From Globisporangium splendens (taxonomy: Eukaryota > Oomycota > Peronosporomycetes > Pythiales > Pythiaceae), in the NCBI GenBank assembly GCA_006386115.1, contig VFIW01000008.1, positions 186,001 through 250,000 on the forward strand: 64,000 nucleotides of DNA, written 5' to 3'. Both the position numbers and the translations under genes were made by a program. Of the stretch, positions 54,098 through 64,000 are shown piece by piece (position 1 is the first letter of the stretch; the number at the start of each line of letters is the position of its first letter). The notes under the pieces were generated by a model. It did no database searches and was not told the DNA's origin. It saw nothing but the letters and a program-made list of their open reading frames with translations.

Positions 54098-57000
54098 ATG
54101 CTTTCTCCTGAGGTCTCCATGACGAATATGGAGCAACCAAAGGAGGGGGCCGCGCGGAAGGAAGCTCCAGAAGGTGTTTCCACAAAGACAGCCACCGCGC
54201 TGCGGAGTGTGCGTGCGCAAGTCGACGCAGATGTGGCTATACGAGCGTCGCAGTACGAAGAAGGGGGAGCCCTAGATTCTGTGCACACGAACGATACGGC
54301 CCAATTAAAAGCAGGAGGACAAGACAAGATAAGGACCATTGAAGAGGGCACGACACCATCGCGTGCGGAAGGTTCTCGAAAAGAAGCGTCGACGGAGACT
54401 ACACCAGTGGAGAGATACGAAGCCCTCGCCGCAAAGTTGCGTGTGTCACCAAACGCGGTCAACAAAGTGGAGATTGAATACGAAGTGCGGTTAATGTTCA
54501 CGGCTCTTTACAACGGGATGCGGATTCTGGAGAAACCAAAAAAGGCGAACGACAATTACCCAACACTCAATGGAGAAGAAGCGGACGCACTGGTAGACCT
54601 TTTCCGTCTACTGGCAATTGAAAAGGGAAAATCCTTTCCGGAGTGGAAGCGGACGATCCAAGATTTATGCAAGGATATGCACCGGTCATCGTGGACAGTG
54701 GTAGCGCTTATCCAAAAGAGAATTGACCAGAACAAGCTGGCAGAAGAAACCAAGGCTTCGCCATGGGGTTCGCAAACCAGCACCAACAGTCAAACAAAAG
54801 CCAAAGAGCAAGGTACCCAACCCTTCACCTTCAAATCGGACAAATACTCGGAGGAGGAACAAAGCAACATGATCCGACACTGCAAGCAAAAGTTCGAGTA
54901 CTCAGTAACCCTGCGCCAGCCGACAACGATGGAATGGGAAATCATGCTAGCGATCGTGGAAGGCGAACTCCTGATTCGACACCTCAATTCCTACGGCGAG
55001 TGTGTGATGGGGACACTCTTTTCCGCTTCCAGAACACCATCGCAGCTCAGGTGGAAGGAGAGCTGGTCGGCAAATTATCGGATGCAACACAGGTTTACAA
55101 AGATCACCAATCGACCGGACGAATCGTGGAAGCCATCTTGCAAGCAGCGAGATACCGAAATGACGGCAAAATGGAAGAGACAATGGCGATGCTGAAAGAC
55201 CTCAAAGCTGCGGAATATAATGACAGTACTCATTCTCTCCACTTCTATTTCTTTGACAGGAGCACAGCGGCGAAATGGAACAAAATGACGATCCCTTTCC
55301 GACGCCAATTGGTGCAGCTCATATCCGCACACCAGACGGAGACAACCGGAGAGCGACCGGAGGCAAACAACGTTTGGAACAGGCAATTGGGAGCGGACGG
55401 GCTACAAAACGCAGAATCGAGATCCAGGTACAAAATTCAGCTTTTAAACACTGCTCGCTCAATGAATATGGCCTTGTTTTTAGAATACTTGAAGCAGACG
55501 ACAGGCAAGCGATTCTACGCCTACCCACTTGATCAGTACGGCCCAAGATCCAACCAATCGCAGTGGTGGGAGGTGCTCTTTGAAGACGAATTGTGTCCAA
55601 AAGCGCTTATCGATGTCAGACGAATTATTTGGCGAGGGCGAACGCTCATCCTTCACCACGCATCCAAGTATCGAATTGCTCCTTGTTTAATCTGCGGGGC
55701 AGCGGGACATTTCGCGCGAGCATGTAAGGCAACGGAAGAGGAACTAAAAACTAACAACTGTATTTACGCAGATGACGAAATCGTGAGTAAACTTCCGAGA
55801 AAGCCAGCCACTTTCACAAGTGCAGCGGAAATAAAAGAGTCGGTCTCAGACAGTATCGACAAACAGAAACAGCCCCTTCAACCAGCAGCAGAGAGTCCTC
55901 AAGCCAGTGAGGAAAACAAGCCGAGCGAGAACGCGAATCCCGTGACGCCAGACGTGACCAACACGTCCAGCCCACAACCGAACTCCAACCCAAGAAATCT
56001 AACAAAAAATGCATCGTTTACAGTGGGAACAGGAATTCCAGTACAACAAATCGGCAATCTTAAAGAACAGGCGAAGGCGAAACCAAACGGCGGAGTAGCG
56101 AATACAAAAGGACCCGTGTCAAAGGCAAGCCAGAAAAATGGACCAAGACAAATCTCCAAGGAGGACATCCGATGGGCAAAAGAACTGATGCGCTTCCGAC
56201 GAGATATGGACGAGCTGATGAAGGTGCACGTGGAAAGACAAGCCGAGCTCAACCCGAACCGTAACGACATCATGGACTGGGATGGGGAGTACACGCTTCA
56301 AGACGTGATGGACGCCAACGGACTTGCAGAAGCAACGACACCACCTACCGGAAATTGCCAATTTTATGCAGTGGCGGAAGCGATGCTCCAAATCACGCAT
56401 GACAACATGGCCAATGAGAAGCTGCTGGAGGCAACGGCGAGCAGAATCAAGCAAAGTATGAACGCGGCCGCACGTCTCAACTTCGATCTTGAATTCCCTG
56501 AAGGAACGCATCTGGGAATACTCGAAGCATTGGGGAGAGGGGATCGAAAAATGAGCCCAAAAGAAAGGAAAGCAGATGTTCTCGACTACTTCAATGATAT
56601 CGCAAGCAGCTCCTCCAGCCGATCGTCGACGCTGCCAGGGTCCATGTGGGGTGGACCGGAGTCCTTGCGGATGGCTGCCAAGGCTTTGCAGAGAAAAGTC
56701 TTCGTGCTCATCGAGACAACGTACAGAAACCGAAAAGGGTTTGCAATTTACAAGCCACAATCCAGAGTCCACGCAGGAGGCCAGTTTCTGTCAGCCAAAG
56801 AGCATGCGTGCACGGGGAAGCAATGGGAAGACGAGCTTCGTCAGGACAGAATCGAAGCAGAGGCTACGAGCAGTCCACTTCCAATCGTGATGAAATTCGC
56901 AAAAGAACACTACAACAGTCTGCATTTCAGAACCCTAAACGAACCATCGTCACCGGCGAATATGACGAGCTCCTCGTTAGCGAAGCATCTCCAAGGATCC

Positions 57001-58092
57001 GAAAGGAGCAAGACGGAGTTCAAGACTGACCGATCCGGCCAATTCGACTTCGAACCAGTTGCGGAGGATTCAATGGAGGAAAGCGACAATTCCAGTTTGG
57101 AAGATTTAGAGGTGGCTCCATCGCTGGAGGAGCGAGAAAAGTTCGAGCCAAACCAGCTCAGCGGACATCACGGTTGGTCGTTCGCATCTCAGGAGAATCA
57201 GCTTGTGGTGTATCACTCGCCCACAACCGAGTTACCTCCACAACCCAGGAAGCGAGATAGAGACGAAACCCTGATGCTCACAGCCGGAGATGGTGACGAC
57301 GCGATGAACCTGAACAGCCCCAATGTCCCCCTCAAGAAAACCAGAACGCTCTCGAGACGTTTGGCGATCGAAGGAGACTCCATGCAGAAACGCAGAGACC
57401 TCGAGCGCACGCTGCAGGAGCATTGGGAAGGGTTCCAGGAGCAATGGAAACAAGAAACCAAATGCCCCTTTCCTCTGCTCTCGTCCAATCATGATGTATG
57501 GACGCAGGCAGCTCTCAATGAATGGGAGCGAATTCTAGCGATGTTGAAGACGTCGCCAGGGCCGCATCATGTGCTGAACCACCTCAGAGGGCCAACCCTA
57601 GTGGACTTGACACAAGTACTGCGTGAACAGGTGATTGAGGAAGGACTCAAACGTCTTTTATACCGCACCGATGAAGCAGAAACCAAGGTATGGATTACAG
57701 GTTGGTTTGACAGGATTGCAACGGCAACCACGAAGCAACAACGGACGGCACTACTCAACTCCAAGGAAGACTGGTCGATGCTAGGAAGAATGAAGTACGG
57801 TGGTCTCGAAGTTCTGCGACTTCGTCACCCGATCCAGCAAGAGAAGCTCAGCCGCTACATCATCTGCACAGTGGTGTATGAGGAGGAGCTGCAGACGTTC
57901 AGGTCTAGCGACGCCGAAGACCCAGACAACCTGTACGAGGCGATTGAAGACTTCTGTGCGATGTTGAAGCAAACCAGAGAACTCAAAGCAGCCTTCAAGA
58001 GCGGAGAGGAGCTCAGCGAGTGGTCAGCTCTATCGGTGATTATGGCTCAAGTCACCATGGAAGTGGACTCGGTCGAGCCCTCAAGGTACTAA
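54098..58092 (+). pseudogene. LINE ORF1: gag-like protein with CCHC knuckle and OTU cysteine-protease domain
   Basis: The 53969-55195 frame (likely ATG 54098, MLSPEVSMTNMEQ) continues in the 54763-58092 frame after a 1-bp loss in a G-run near 55010 (CVMG then DTLFRFQ). Numbering from 54763: RRM-like region about 150-300, CCHC CLICGAAGHFARAC from 308, basic linker, OTU domain with TGNCQFYAVAEAM (catalytic Cys 532) and HYNSLHF (catalytic His 716), and a C-terminal helical domain (W..GRMKYGGLEVLRLRHPI) shared with the ORF1 at 51 kb. In OTU enzymes these motifs form the Cys-His pair that cleaves ubiquitin-like or polyprotein targets. The usual Asp before GNC is Thr here. The role in the LINE (self-processing or deubiquitination) is unknown. 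Confidence 0.8.
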
Positions 58093-58141
58093 AGGCACGA
58101 CACCAACAGGTAACCAAGATGGCAGTAGCCCAGGTACAGAA

Positions 58142-61100
58142 ATGTACGCCGCGCTACATGCCCTCAAGAATGCATTTTACAAAAACCAAAAAAAGGAAAA
58201 AAGATCATGTCCTAACATGCTACGGGTATTAACTCAGAACGTGTGCGGATTCAAAAAGAAAGAACGAACAAAATGGTTAGAGGATCTCAAGGGGGCACTA
58301 ACCGCAGAAAAGTATGACATCATTTATTTGCAGGAAACGAGGATCACCACAGCCAAAGAAGAACGCAGACTCCGACAATACTGGAACCGAATATGGGGGA
58401 TTACAAACCTGGACGAAGCAACGTCCTTTTGGTCCATCCATCCAAACGCGACCGGCGGAGTTGCAATACTCACAAATCCGAAGACAATTAGCGAAACACA
58501 ACTGATCGAGGAATCCAAGTGGACAAATCGCACAGTCGCTATCAAGTCCAAGGGAGTAGCGTGGATAATGTGTACGCACCCAACAAGAAATCAGAGCGAG
58601 AACACTTCTTCCGACGCCTAAACGAGGAGTTCGGGACTCATCGTGCAGCAGCAGTGCTCGGAGGTGACTTCAATTGTGTGCTCGACAAGCAACGAGACCG
58701 GTACCAAAGAGGAGTTCTGCTACCGATGCAATGCGAAAGTGCAGAACTGAGAAGATTAGTGACGGAGTGGAACATACACGACGCACGGGAGCTAGTGGAG
58801 GATCCGGAGTGGCCAGTGCAGCGAGAACCGACGGAGCATTTCACATACTGGAGAAAAAACTCAGCCAGTCGACTCGACCGATTCTATATAGCAGGGAATC
58901 TGGGAAGCGCCGTGCAATGGGAGGCCATAGAGCTACCCAAGCGCTACTCGGATCACCAAGCAGTGGTGCTGCATATGAAATGGACGAGTCAACCGCAGAG
59001 ACCAAGGAAGGTGAACAAGTGCAGGTACCCGATACGTACTTCGCGTCCTGACTTGGTGCGGACTGGAGTGCAACAGGCAATCAGTCGCGAGCTGGAGCTG
59101 ATGCAGAGTGAAGGACCAATCGAGTGGAACCATCTGGAGAAGCGTATCATCCAAGCAATACTGAGAGTGAGTCGAGCAGAGAGGCGGCAAGTGCGAAGAT
59201 ACCAGCAAAAGTTGGAGGATCAGCAGCACCAACCGGTGAAACGCTCAAGGCGTCAGCTGATCGAAGAACAAGCAAACGCGGCAAGAGAGGCAGCAGAGTT
59301 TAAATTCGGTAAGTATATGCAAGCAACGCAGGGGGATGTTCGTCACTTCTTTCGGAGGATCGCCAACTGGCAGCGGGATCAAACAATTTCGCGATTGGAA
59401 CCGACCCCCGGAAGGTACCACCCACCAAACGTGAGTCTAGCGGACATCATGGGGGCTGAGTGGCACCAAATCACCGGCCAGAGCCATGCTACGGTCCCTC
59501 CGCACAAGGCTGAACTGCGATTCGATGCACTGGTGTACATTCCGGAAACTCGGAAAGTCACGGAAGCGCAAAACCAAGACTTGATGGCACCCATTACTGA
59601 AAAAGAAGTACGAGAGGCAATCGCGGCTTTACATCGGCATAAGGCAGGTGGCGTGGACAGTCTGAACAATGACTTCTACAAGGATTGCGAGGACGCGATG
59701 GTCGACGTTTTGGTGCGGGAATTCAACAACATCCAACGCGGGGCACCCATGCCAAGATCATTCGGCCAAGGAATCGTTATTCCGTTGCGCAAGAAAGGAG
59801 ATTCGCCAAATCCCCTCGATTACAGACCAATCACTCTGCTTACGACCACATACAAGTTGTTTGCAAAAGTCCTAGCAACAAGGTTGCAAGACATCCTTCT
59901 GTGGATCATCGGGGAAGAACAACAAGGCTTCGTACGCGACCGACTGATGGAGAACGCGATCCTCATCATGCAAGCCGCATTGGATAAAGCGTACCACAGC
60001 AGCACTGAAGGGTTCGATGACGCTCCGGGAATTGTGATGCTTGACTTCATGGAGGCTTACGACACATTGGACAGAGACTTTCTGTACCTTGTGCTGAGCA
60101 AGTTCGGTTTTGGGCGACAATTTGTGGATTTAGTACGTCGAATGCACACGGACACTACGGCGCAGTACCTGGTGAACGGTGAACTGTCGAAAGAATGGGA
60201 GGTCAAGTCGGGTATTCGTCAAGGTTGCCCCCTGGCCCCTCTGCTGTTTATCGTTGCTGCGGAGATTCTCGCACTGGCAGTACAACAAGACCCCTATCTG
60301 GAAGGAATTCACGTGACCAAATCCGGAGCAGAACCCCATCTTATTTCGACCTTCGTTGACGACTCTGCTGTCTTTTTGAAACAAGGGAAACAGCTGCCTC
60401 GGCTGATGCAGCTGCTGACCGAGTTTGGCCAGCAATCAGGTCTGCACGTGCAACCAACGAAAAGCAGCGACATCTGTCTCAACACAGCAGTAGTCCAAGA
60501 ACAAAGATGCGGCATTCCAATCCTGAAGCATGGAGAGACGGTGAGGTACCTTGGCATCCAAATAGGAACCGGGAACATCACGCAAGCTAATTGGGAGGAT
60601 CGCCTGCAAAAGCTCCGAACCAGATTGATTATCGCAGCCAAAGTCTCCAACAGTGTGGTGGGGAGAGTGCTTATACTGAATTCGGTCTTGCTGCCGTCGA
60701 TTCTATTCACTGCCGGCTACATCAAGCCCCCAGCGAAGGTTGTGGATCAGCTAGTGAACCTACAAAAGCAATTTTTGTGGAAATCGACACTCGGCACAGA
60801 CGGCACGAGGCACAAGGTGAGTCCTTCCCTGCTCTACCTGCCTGTCAAGGAAGGAGGTATTGGTCTCTATTCAATACCTCTGGCAATAAAGCGACAAGCG
60901 ATGCGGCGGACAACTCGGTGGCTACAGCGAGCGCGAGACAGGTATACAGAAGCTTGGCATGAACAGGTTCATCAGGACAAAAGTCAAAACTGGGGATGCT
61001 GCGCGATCTCACCCAAGGAGCGAAGCCAGCACGCACAGACAAGGCTGTACCAGACGAACAATATTCACAGACTCGGGTGGGAGTATCTCGGTGAAGACCT

Positions 61101-63168
61101 GGTGGCTGCAGAGGGACGCAATCCCGCGTGGAAAGACGAACTGACGCGGCAAATGGAATCCTTGCTACCGACCGTGGACCTCGAGTGGAGATCAGACGGA
61201 CGGGTAGGCGTATATTTTGGGAGAAAACCTGAGCAGACGATTCATCAACTATCGGAAGAGACTCGAGCGTTCTGGCCATCCTTTCAGTGGAACGACAACC
61301 CCTGGATAATCGACAGCCAAGGCGAGCAGTACACGGTCAAAACGATTTCTTTCCTGAAGGAATGCAATTTGGCCAGCTTCAACGTGAGACGGGAAGAAGA
61401 GCGAGTGTTCTCCGTGCAGCTACCAACCATGGCGACGACTCTCACGTTCAAACGAAGGGCCGTCCTGCGAAAACTCGTAACCAGCATCATTCTATGCTCA
61501 CCGGAGATGGAAATCGATGAAGGCAACCAGCTAATCAGTCAGCAGGAGCCGTGGAGCAGGAAACCCACAAAACGAGAGTACAAGTGGATCAGCAACGGCA
61601 TGGGAACCATCATCGCGATGCCAGGGTCGGAGAGGAGCCACACGGACTACATTCAGATGCAACGGCAAGCAAATGGAGTTCTTTGGACAGTGACCGACTG
61701 GACCGGGGATGCTACTTGCCAACAAGACGTTGCAATGATCGAAGAAGAAATAAAAACTGTAGGGTGGACATTCAAACCTCACCCGCTCACGACGCACTGT
61801 CCGTGGCTGGTGCATGAACGTACTCCCCCAAACAGCATCCAGAAGACAATTGACCGAGCAAGAACACGGAGGCTGCACAGCAAGCTGTATCAAGGTCTCG
61901 GAGTACTCGTAGACAAGCTCAACGAAGTCGCGAAAACTGACCAGTGGTACAGTCATGTGCAGTATCGGCTACCAGCAGATCTATGGAAACAACGAGGATG
62001 TCTTACACCGTATCAGATGTGGACGGCATACCGGATTTCTACGATGCAGCTCAACCTGTTCCATCCGGGAAGGATCGAGTCTTCGGCGTGTCCAAGCAAT
62101 GCCGGATGTGGGGAGACAAAAGAAACTATCTCACACATAGTCTGGAGTTGCAAGCGAGCACAAACCGCGTGGACGGTCTTCCTCGGGCGATGGATGGGTC
62201 GAACATTGACGGAGCAAGCACTCAACCTCTTCCTGCCTCACATTGCTAGTCGCACAGCCCCGCCAGGTCAACGATCTTTACTCCGGGAATTGGAAAAGAG
62301 CTTCGGGTTCATTACTCCGGAACACTCGACAGCACTACAGAAACTCTGGTTTATCGCCACATCAAGTATCCCAGTATTGCTTTGGAGAACGAGAGTGGAA
62401 ATAGTGCATGAACGGCAACACGTTGCTATCGAAGAAAGCACCAAGCGTGTGTGGACTGCGTGTGTGATGCAAGTGCGAGCTGTGGCTCATCGGATGAGAA
62501 CGCTCAAAGGAGAAAAGATCAATGCAACGTGCCTGAGCCAACTGCTCAGCGTACTGGAGAGACAAGACATGTCGCGCCAACTTGAAGCGTGGGCGACAGC
62601 GCGTTTGTATTTCGATGGAGGTGCACGCGGCAACCCAGGTCCAGGAGGCAGCGGATGGGCACTCATCTTCCTGAATGAACGCACCAATCGATGGGAACTC
62701 AAAGCATGCGGCTATGCGTACATGGGACCACAAGTCACGAACAACCGGTGCGAATACAGCGCGCTGAAAGATGGCCTGGCATACAGTGCACACTACCTAC
62801 AGCACTATGAAGTCAAGTTGGAAGTCTTCGGAGACAGCCAAATGATTGTCGCGGCTCAGAACGGGTTCGCCTCAATACGCCAGACCGAGTTGCAGCCACT
62901 AGCAGTTCGGGTAAACCAAATCATCGCCAACTTTGCGTGGATCTCCTGGAATCACACAAAACGAGAACAAAACAAAATGGCCGATCTTCTCGCCAACACG
63001 GCAATGAACTCCAAGAGTGCGAAGATACTCACCGACGAATCGCGGGGGAACGATCAAATTCTTATGTCCCAAGTCGCAGTTCTACTCGACAATGATATTG
63101 GTGCCACACCGTCAAAACTTAGAAACACCTCACTGTCAGCAGTGTTAATGAGACTCAGGAATTCTTAA
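58142..63168 (+). pseudogene. LINE ORF2: AP endonuclease, reverse transcriptase, zinc finger, RNase H
   Basis: Starts MYAALHALKN (58142) or MLRVLTQNVCGF (58217); the frame moves at about 58567, where one base is missing relative to the truncated copies (WINVYA), and is then open for 1,549 codons to 63168. Endonuclease: QETRI, GGDFNCVLD, SDHQAVV. RT: LDFMEAYDTLD, GIRQGCPLAPLLF, FVDD at residue 612 of the long frame. C-terminal zf-RVT-like CPSNAGC...HIVWSC near 1190. RNase H: YFDGGARGNPGPGG near 1364, CEYSAL, GDSQM, and the final acidic site in KMADLLAN. All catalytic residues that I can see are intact, so inactivity rests on the one frameshift. Confidence 0.93.
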
Positions 63169-63217
63169 ACTATATGTAGATCATAAGTTAAATAGAATTA
63201 CCTTCTCTCTCTCTCTC

Positions 63218-63950
63218 ACGATTGGTTGGATCGAAAGAGGAGCTCGAGCAATTGACGGCTGCTGAACAAGCCCTTCGAAGACAGCATTTTCGTGCAAACA
63301 ACAAAGCCATGCACGACTGGACCACGGCGACTCGACAAAATCGAAGATTCAGCTTGCCTTCAGTTGATCCAAGCGACGTCTCCAAATTGACTGGATGGAT
63401 TCCCAGTCACGTGGATGCTCTAAGTGCGCTCATTTGTGCACTGCCTTTTCCACTGGAGGTCTTGCGCGTGTTCCCAGTGAAAAAGCTTCTTGATTTTGGG
63501 CACAGCATAAACAGTCAAGCTCAACGGGCATTAATCCGGCATCACTCAGCTGACGATGCAGTTAGCGCGCAAGTGCGAGCCTTTTGTAAGAAATGGGCAT
63601 CGGCTGTTGACGCCTGTCCGCAAGGCTCCGCTCGTTGGTCCATGACGGACAACATCAAGCAGTGGAACAGACTTGAAAAGCTAGATGATAGCCTATTGAC
63701 CGCGACCGTCTCGCGACCCATCGACCCAGACAAATGGGCAATTCTCAATGCGATAAGTCTTCTACTGCCCAGCATGTTCCCCAAGCACGAAGCCGTTGGT
63801 CACGTTATGCCTGAAACCCGAGCTGAAGAATATTGGCGTTCGTCTTCTCTTCAATCAGCAATTGATGCGATTGTGGGCACGACGACGTCATGGTCGCTAT
63901 TGGCGCACCAGCATGAGCTGGAGGTCCAACAGCGGCACAATCAGAACTAA
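63218..63950 (+). pseudogene. ORF1 of the second LINE family, part 2 (C-terminus)
   Basis: Resumes the frame of 50985-53935 through the duplicated target (LVGSKEELEQLTAAEQ) and ends at TAA 63948-63950. It contains the C-terminal helical domain (W.R.LEKLDDSLLTATVSRPIDPDKW...LLPSMF), which aligns by eye with the C-terminus of the inserted LINE's ORF1. No ORF2 of this family is reached before the window ends. Confidence 0.7.
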
Positions 63951-64000
63951 AGGCACCCATGGTGCCTCAACTCGCACTGTACTTGGTGGCAGTTCAGTGC

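Larger units (their letters stand above)
53936..63217 (+). mobile_element. Full-length APE-type LINE with OTU-containing ORF1
   Basis: 9,282 bp between 18-bp duplications. ORF1 (54098-58092) carries a CCHC knuckle and an OTU-type protease; ORF2 (58142/58217-63168) carries endonuclease, RT, zinc finger and RNase H; the 3' end is TTAAATAGAATTACC plus a TC repeat rather than poly(A). Two single-base losses (near 55010 in ORF1 and 58567 in ORF2) inactivate it. The truncated LINEs in the inverted-repeat arms are relatives of the same family. Confidence 0.93.

Noticed and set aside
55000..55060. Programmed frameshift within LINE ORF1
   Set aside because: No slippery heptamer or structure is evident; a single-base loss in a G-run explains it, and ORF2 of the same copy has a similar random loss.

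Overview
This is eukaryotic nuclear DNA, most likely from an oomycete. The evidence is a set of intron-bearing short-chain dehydrogenase genes with short GT-AG introns, chromodomain-type Ty3/gypsy elements, an APE-type LINE family with a C-terminal RNase H, a stramenopile-type Crypton remnant, and no bacterial gene organisation. The species cannot be fixed from the sequence. Most of the window is transposable-element DNA, with a few host genes (an old yellow enzyme, short-chain dehydrogenases) between the elements.

Layout. 2-1060: 3' part of an old yellow enzyme gene. 1158-6937: Ty3/gypsy element C (minus), with its 5' LTR missing. 6938-14587: Ty3/gypsy element A (minus), two LTRs. 14588-21328: Ty3/gypsy element B (plus), head-to-head with A and mosaic. 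21329-22526: Crypton-like tyrosine recombinase pseudogene (minus), split by a solo LTR with a perfect 5-bp target duplication. 23372-25766: two divergent members of a two-exon SDR family. 25953-50550: a large inverted repeat with 8,783-bp arms around a 2,080-bp spacer. Each arm carries a 5'-truncated LINE, an SDR gene and a retinol-dehydrogenase-like SDR gene; the spacer carries another two-exon SDR. The left arm has additionally received a copia element (32825-37771). 50570-50984: short insertion with 40-bp tandem repeats. 50985-53935 plus 63218-63950: ORF1 of a second LINE family, split by a 9.3-kb LINE (53936-63217) flanked by an 18-bp target duplication.

How the parts relate. All autonomous elements in the window are broken by frameshifts, stops or catalytic-residue changes, but their design can still be read. 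Gypsy A/B carry a textbook -1 frameshift signal between gag and pol (A AAA AAC, an 8-9 nt spacer, and a hairpin containing the gag stop), an in-frame UGA inside gag shared by both copies, and a long antisense coiled-coil ORF. The antisense ORF starts in the 3' LTR and runs through the chromodomain and integrase tail; substitutions between A and B there fall mostly at antisense third codon positions. This HBZ-like antisense gene is the strongest candidate for something not yet described. The LINE encodes an OTU-type cysteine protease inside ORF1, which its relative at 51 kb lacks. The host SDR genes share one intron position and look like a locally expanding family, most recently through the inverted duplication.
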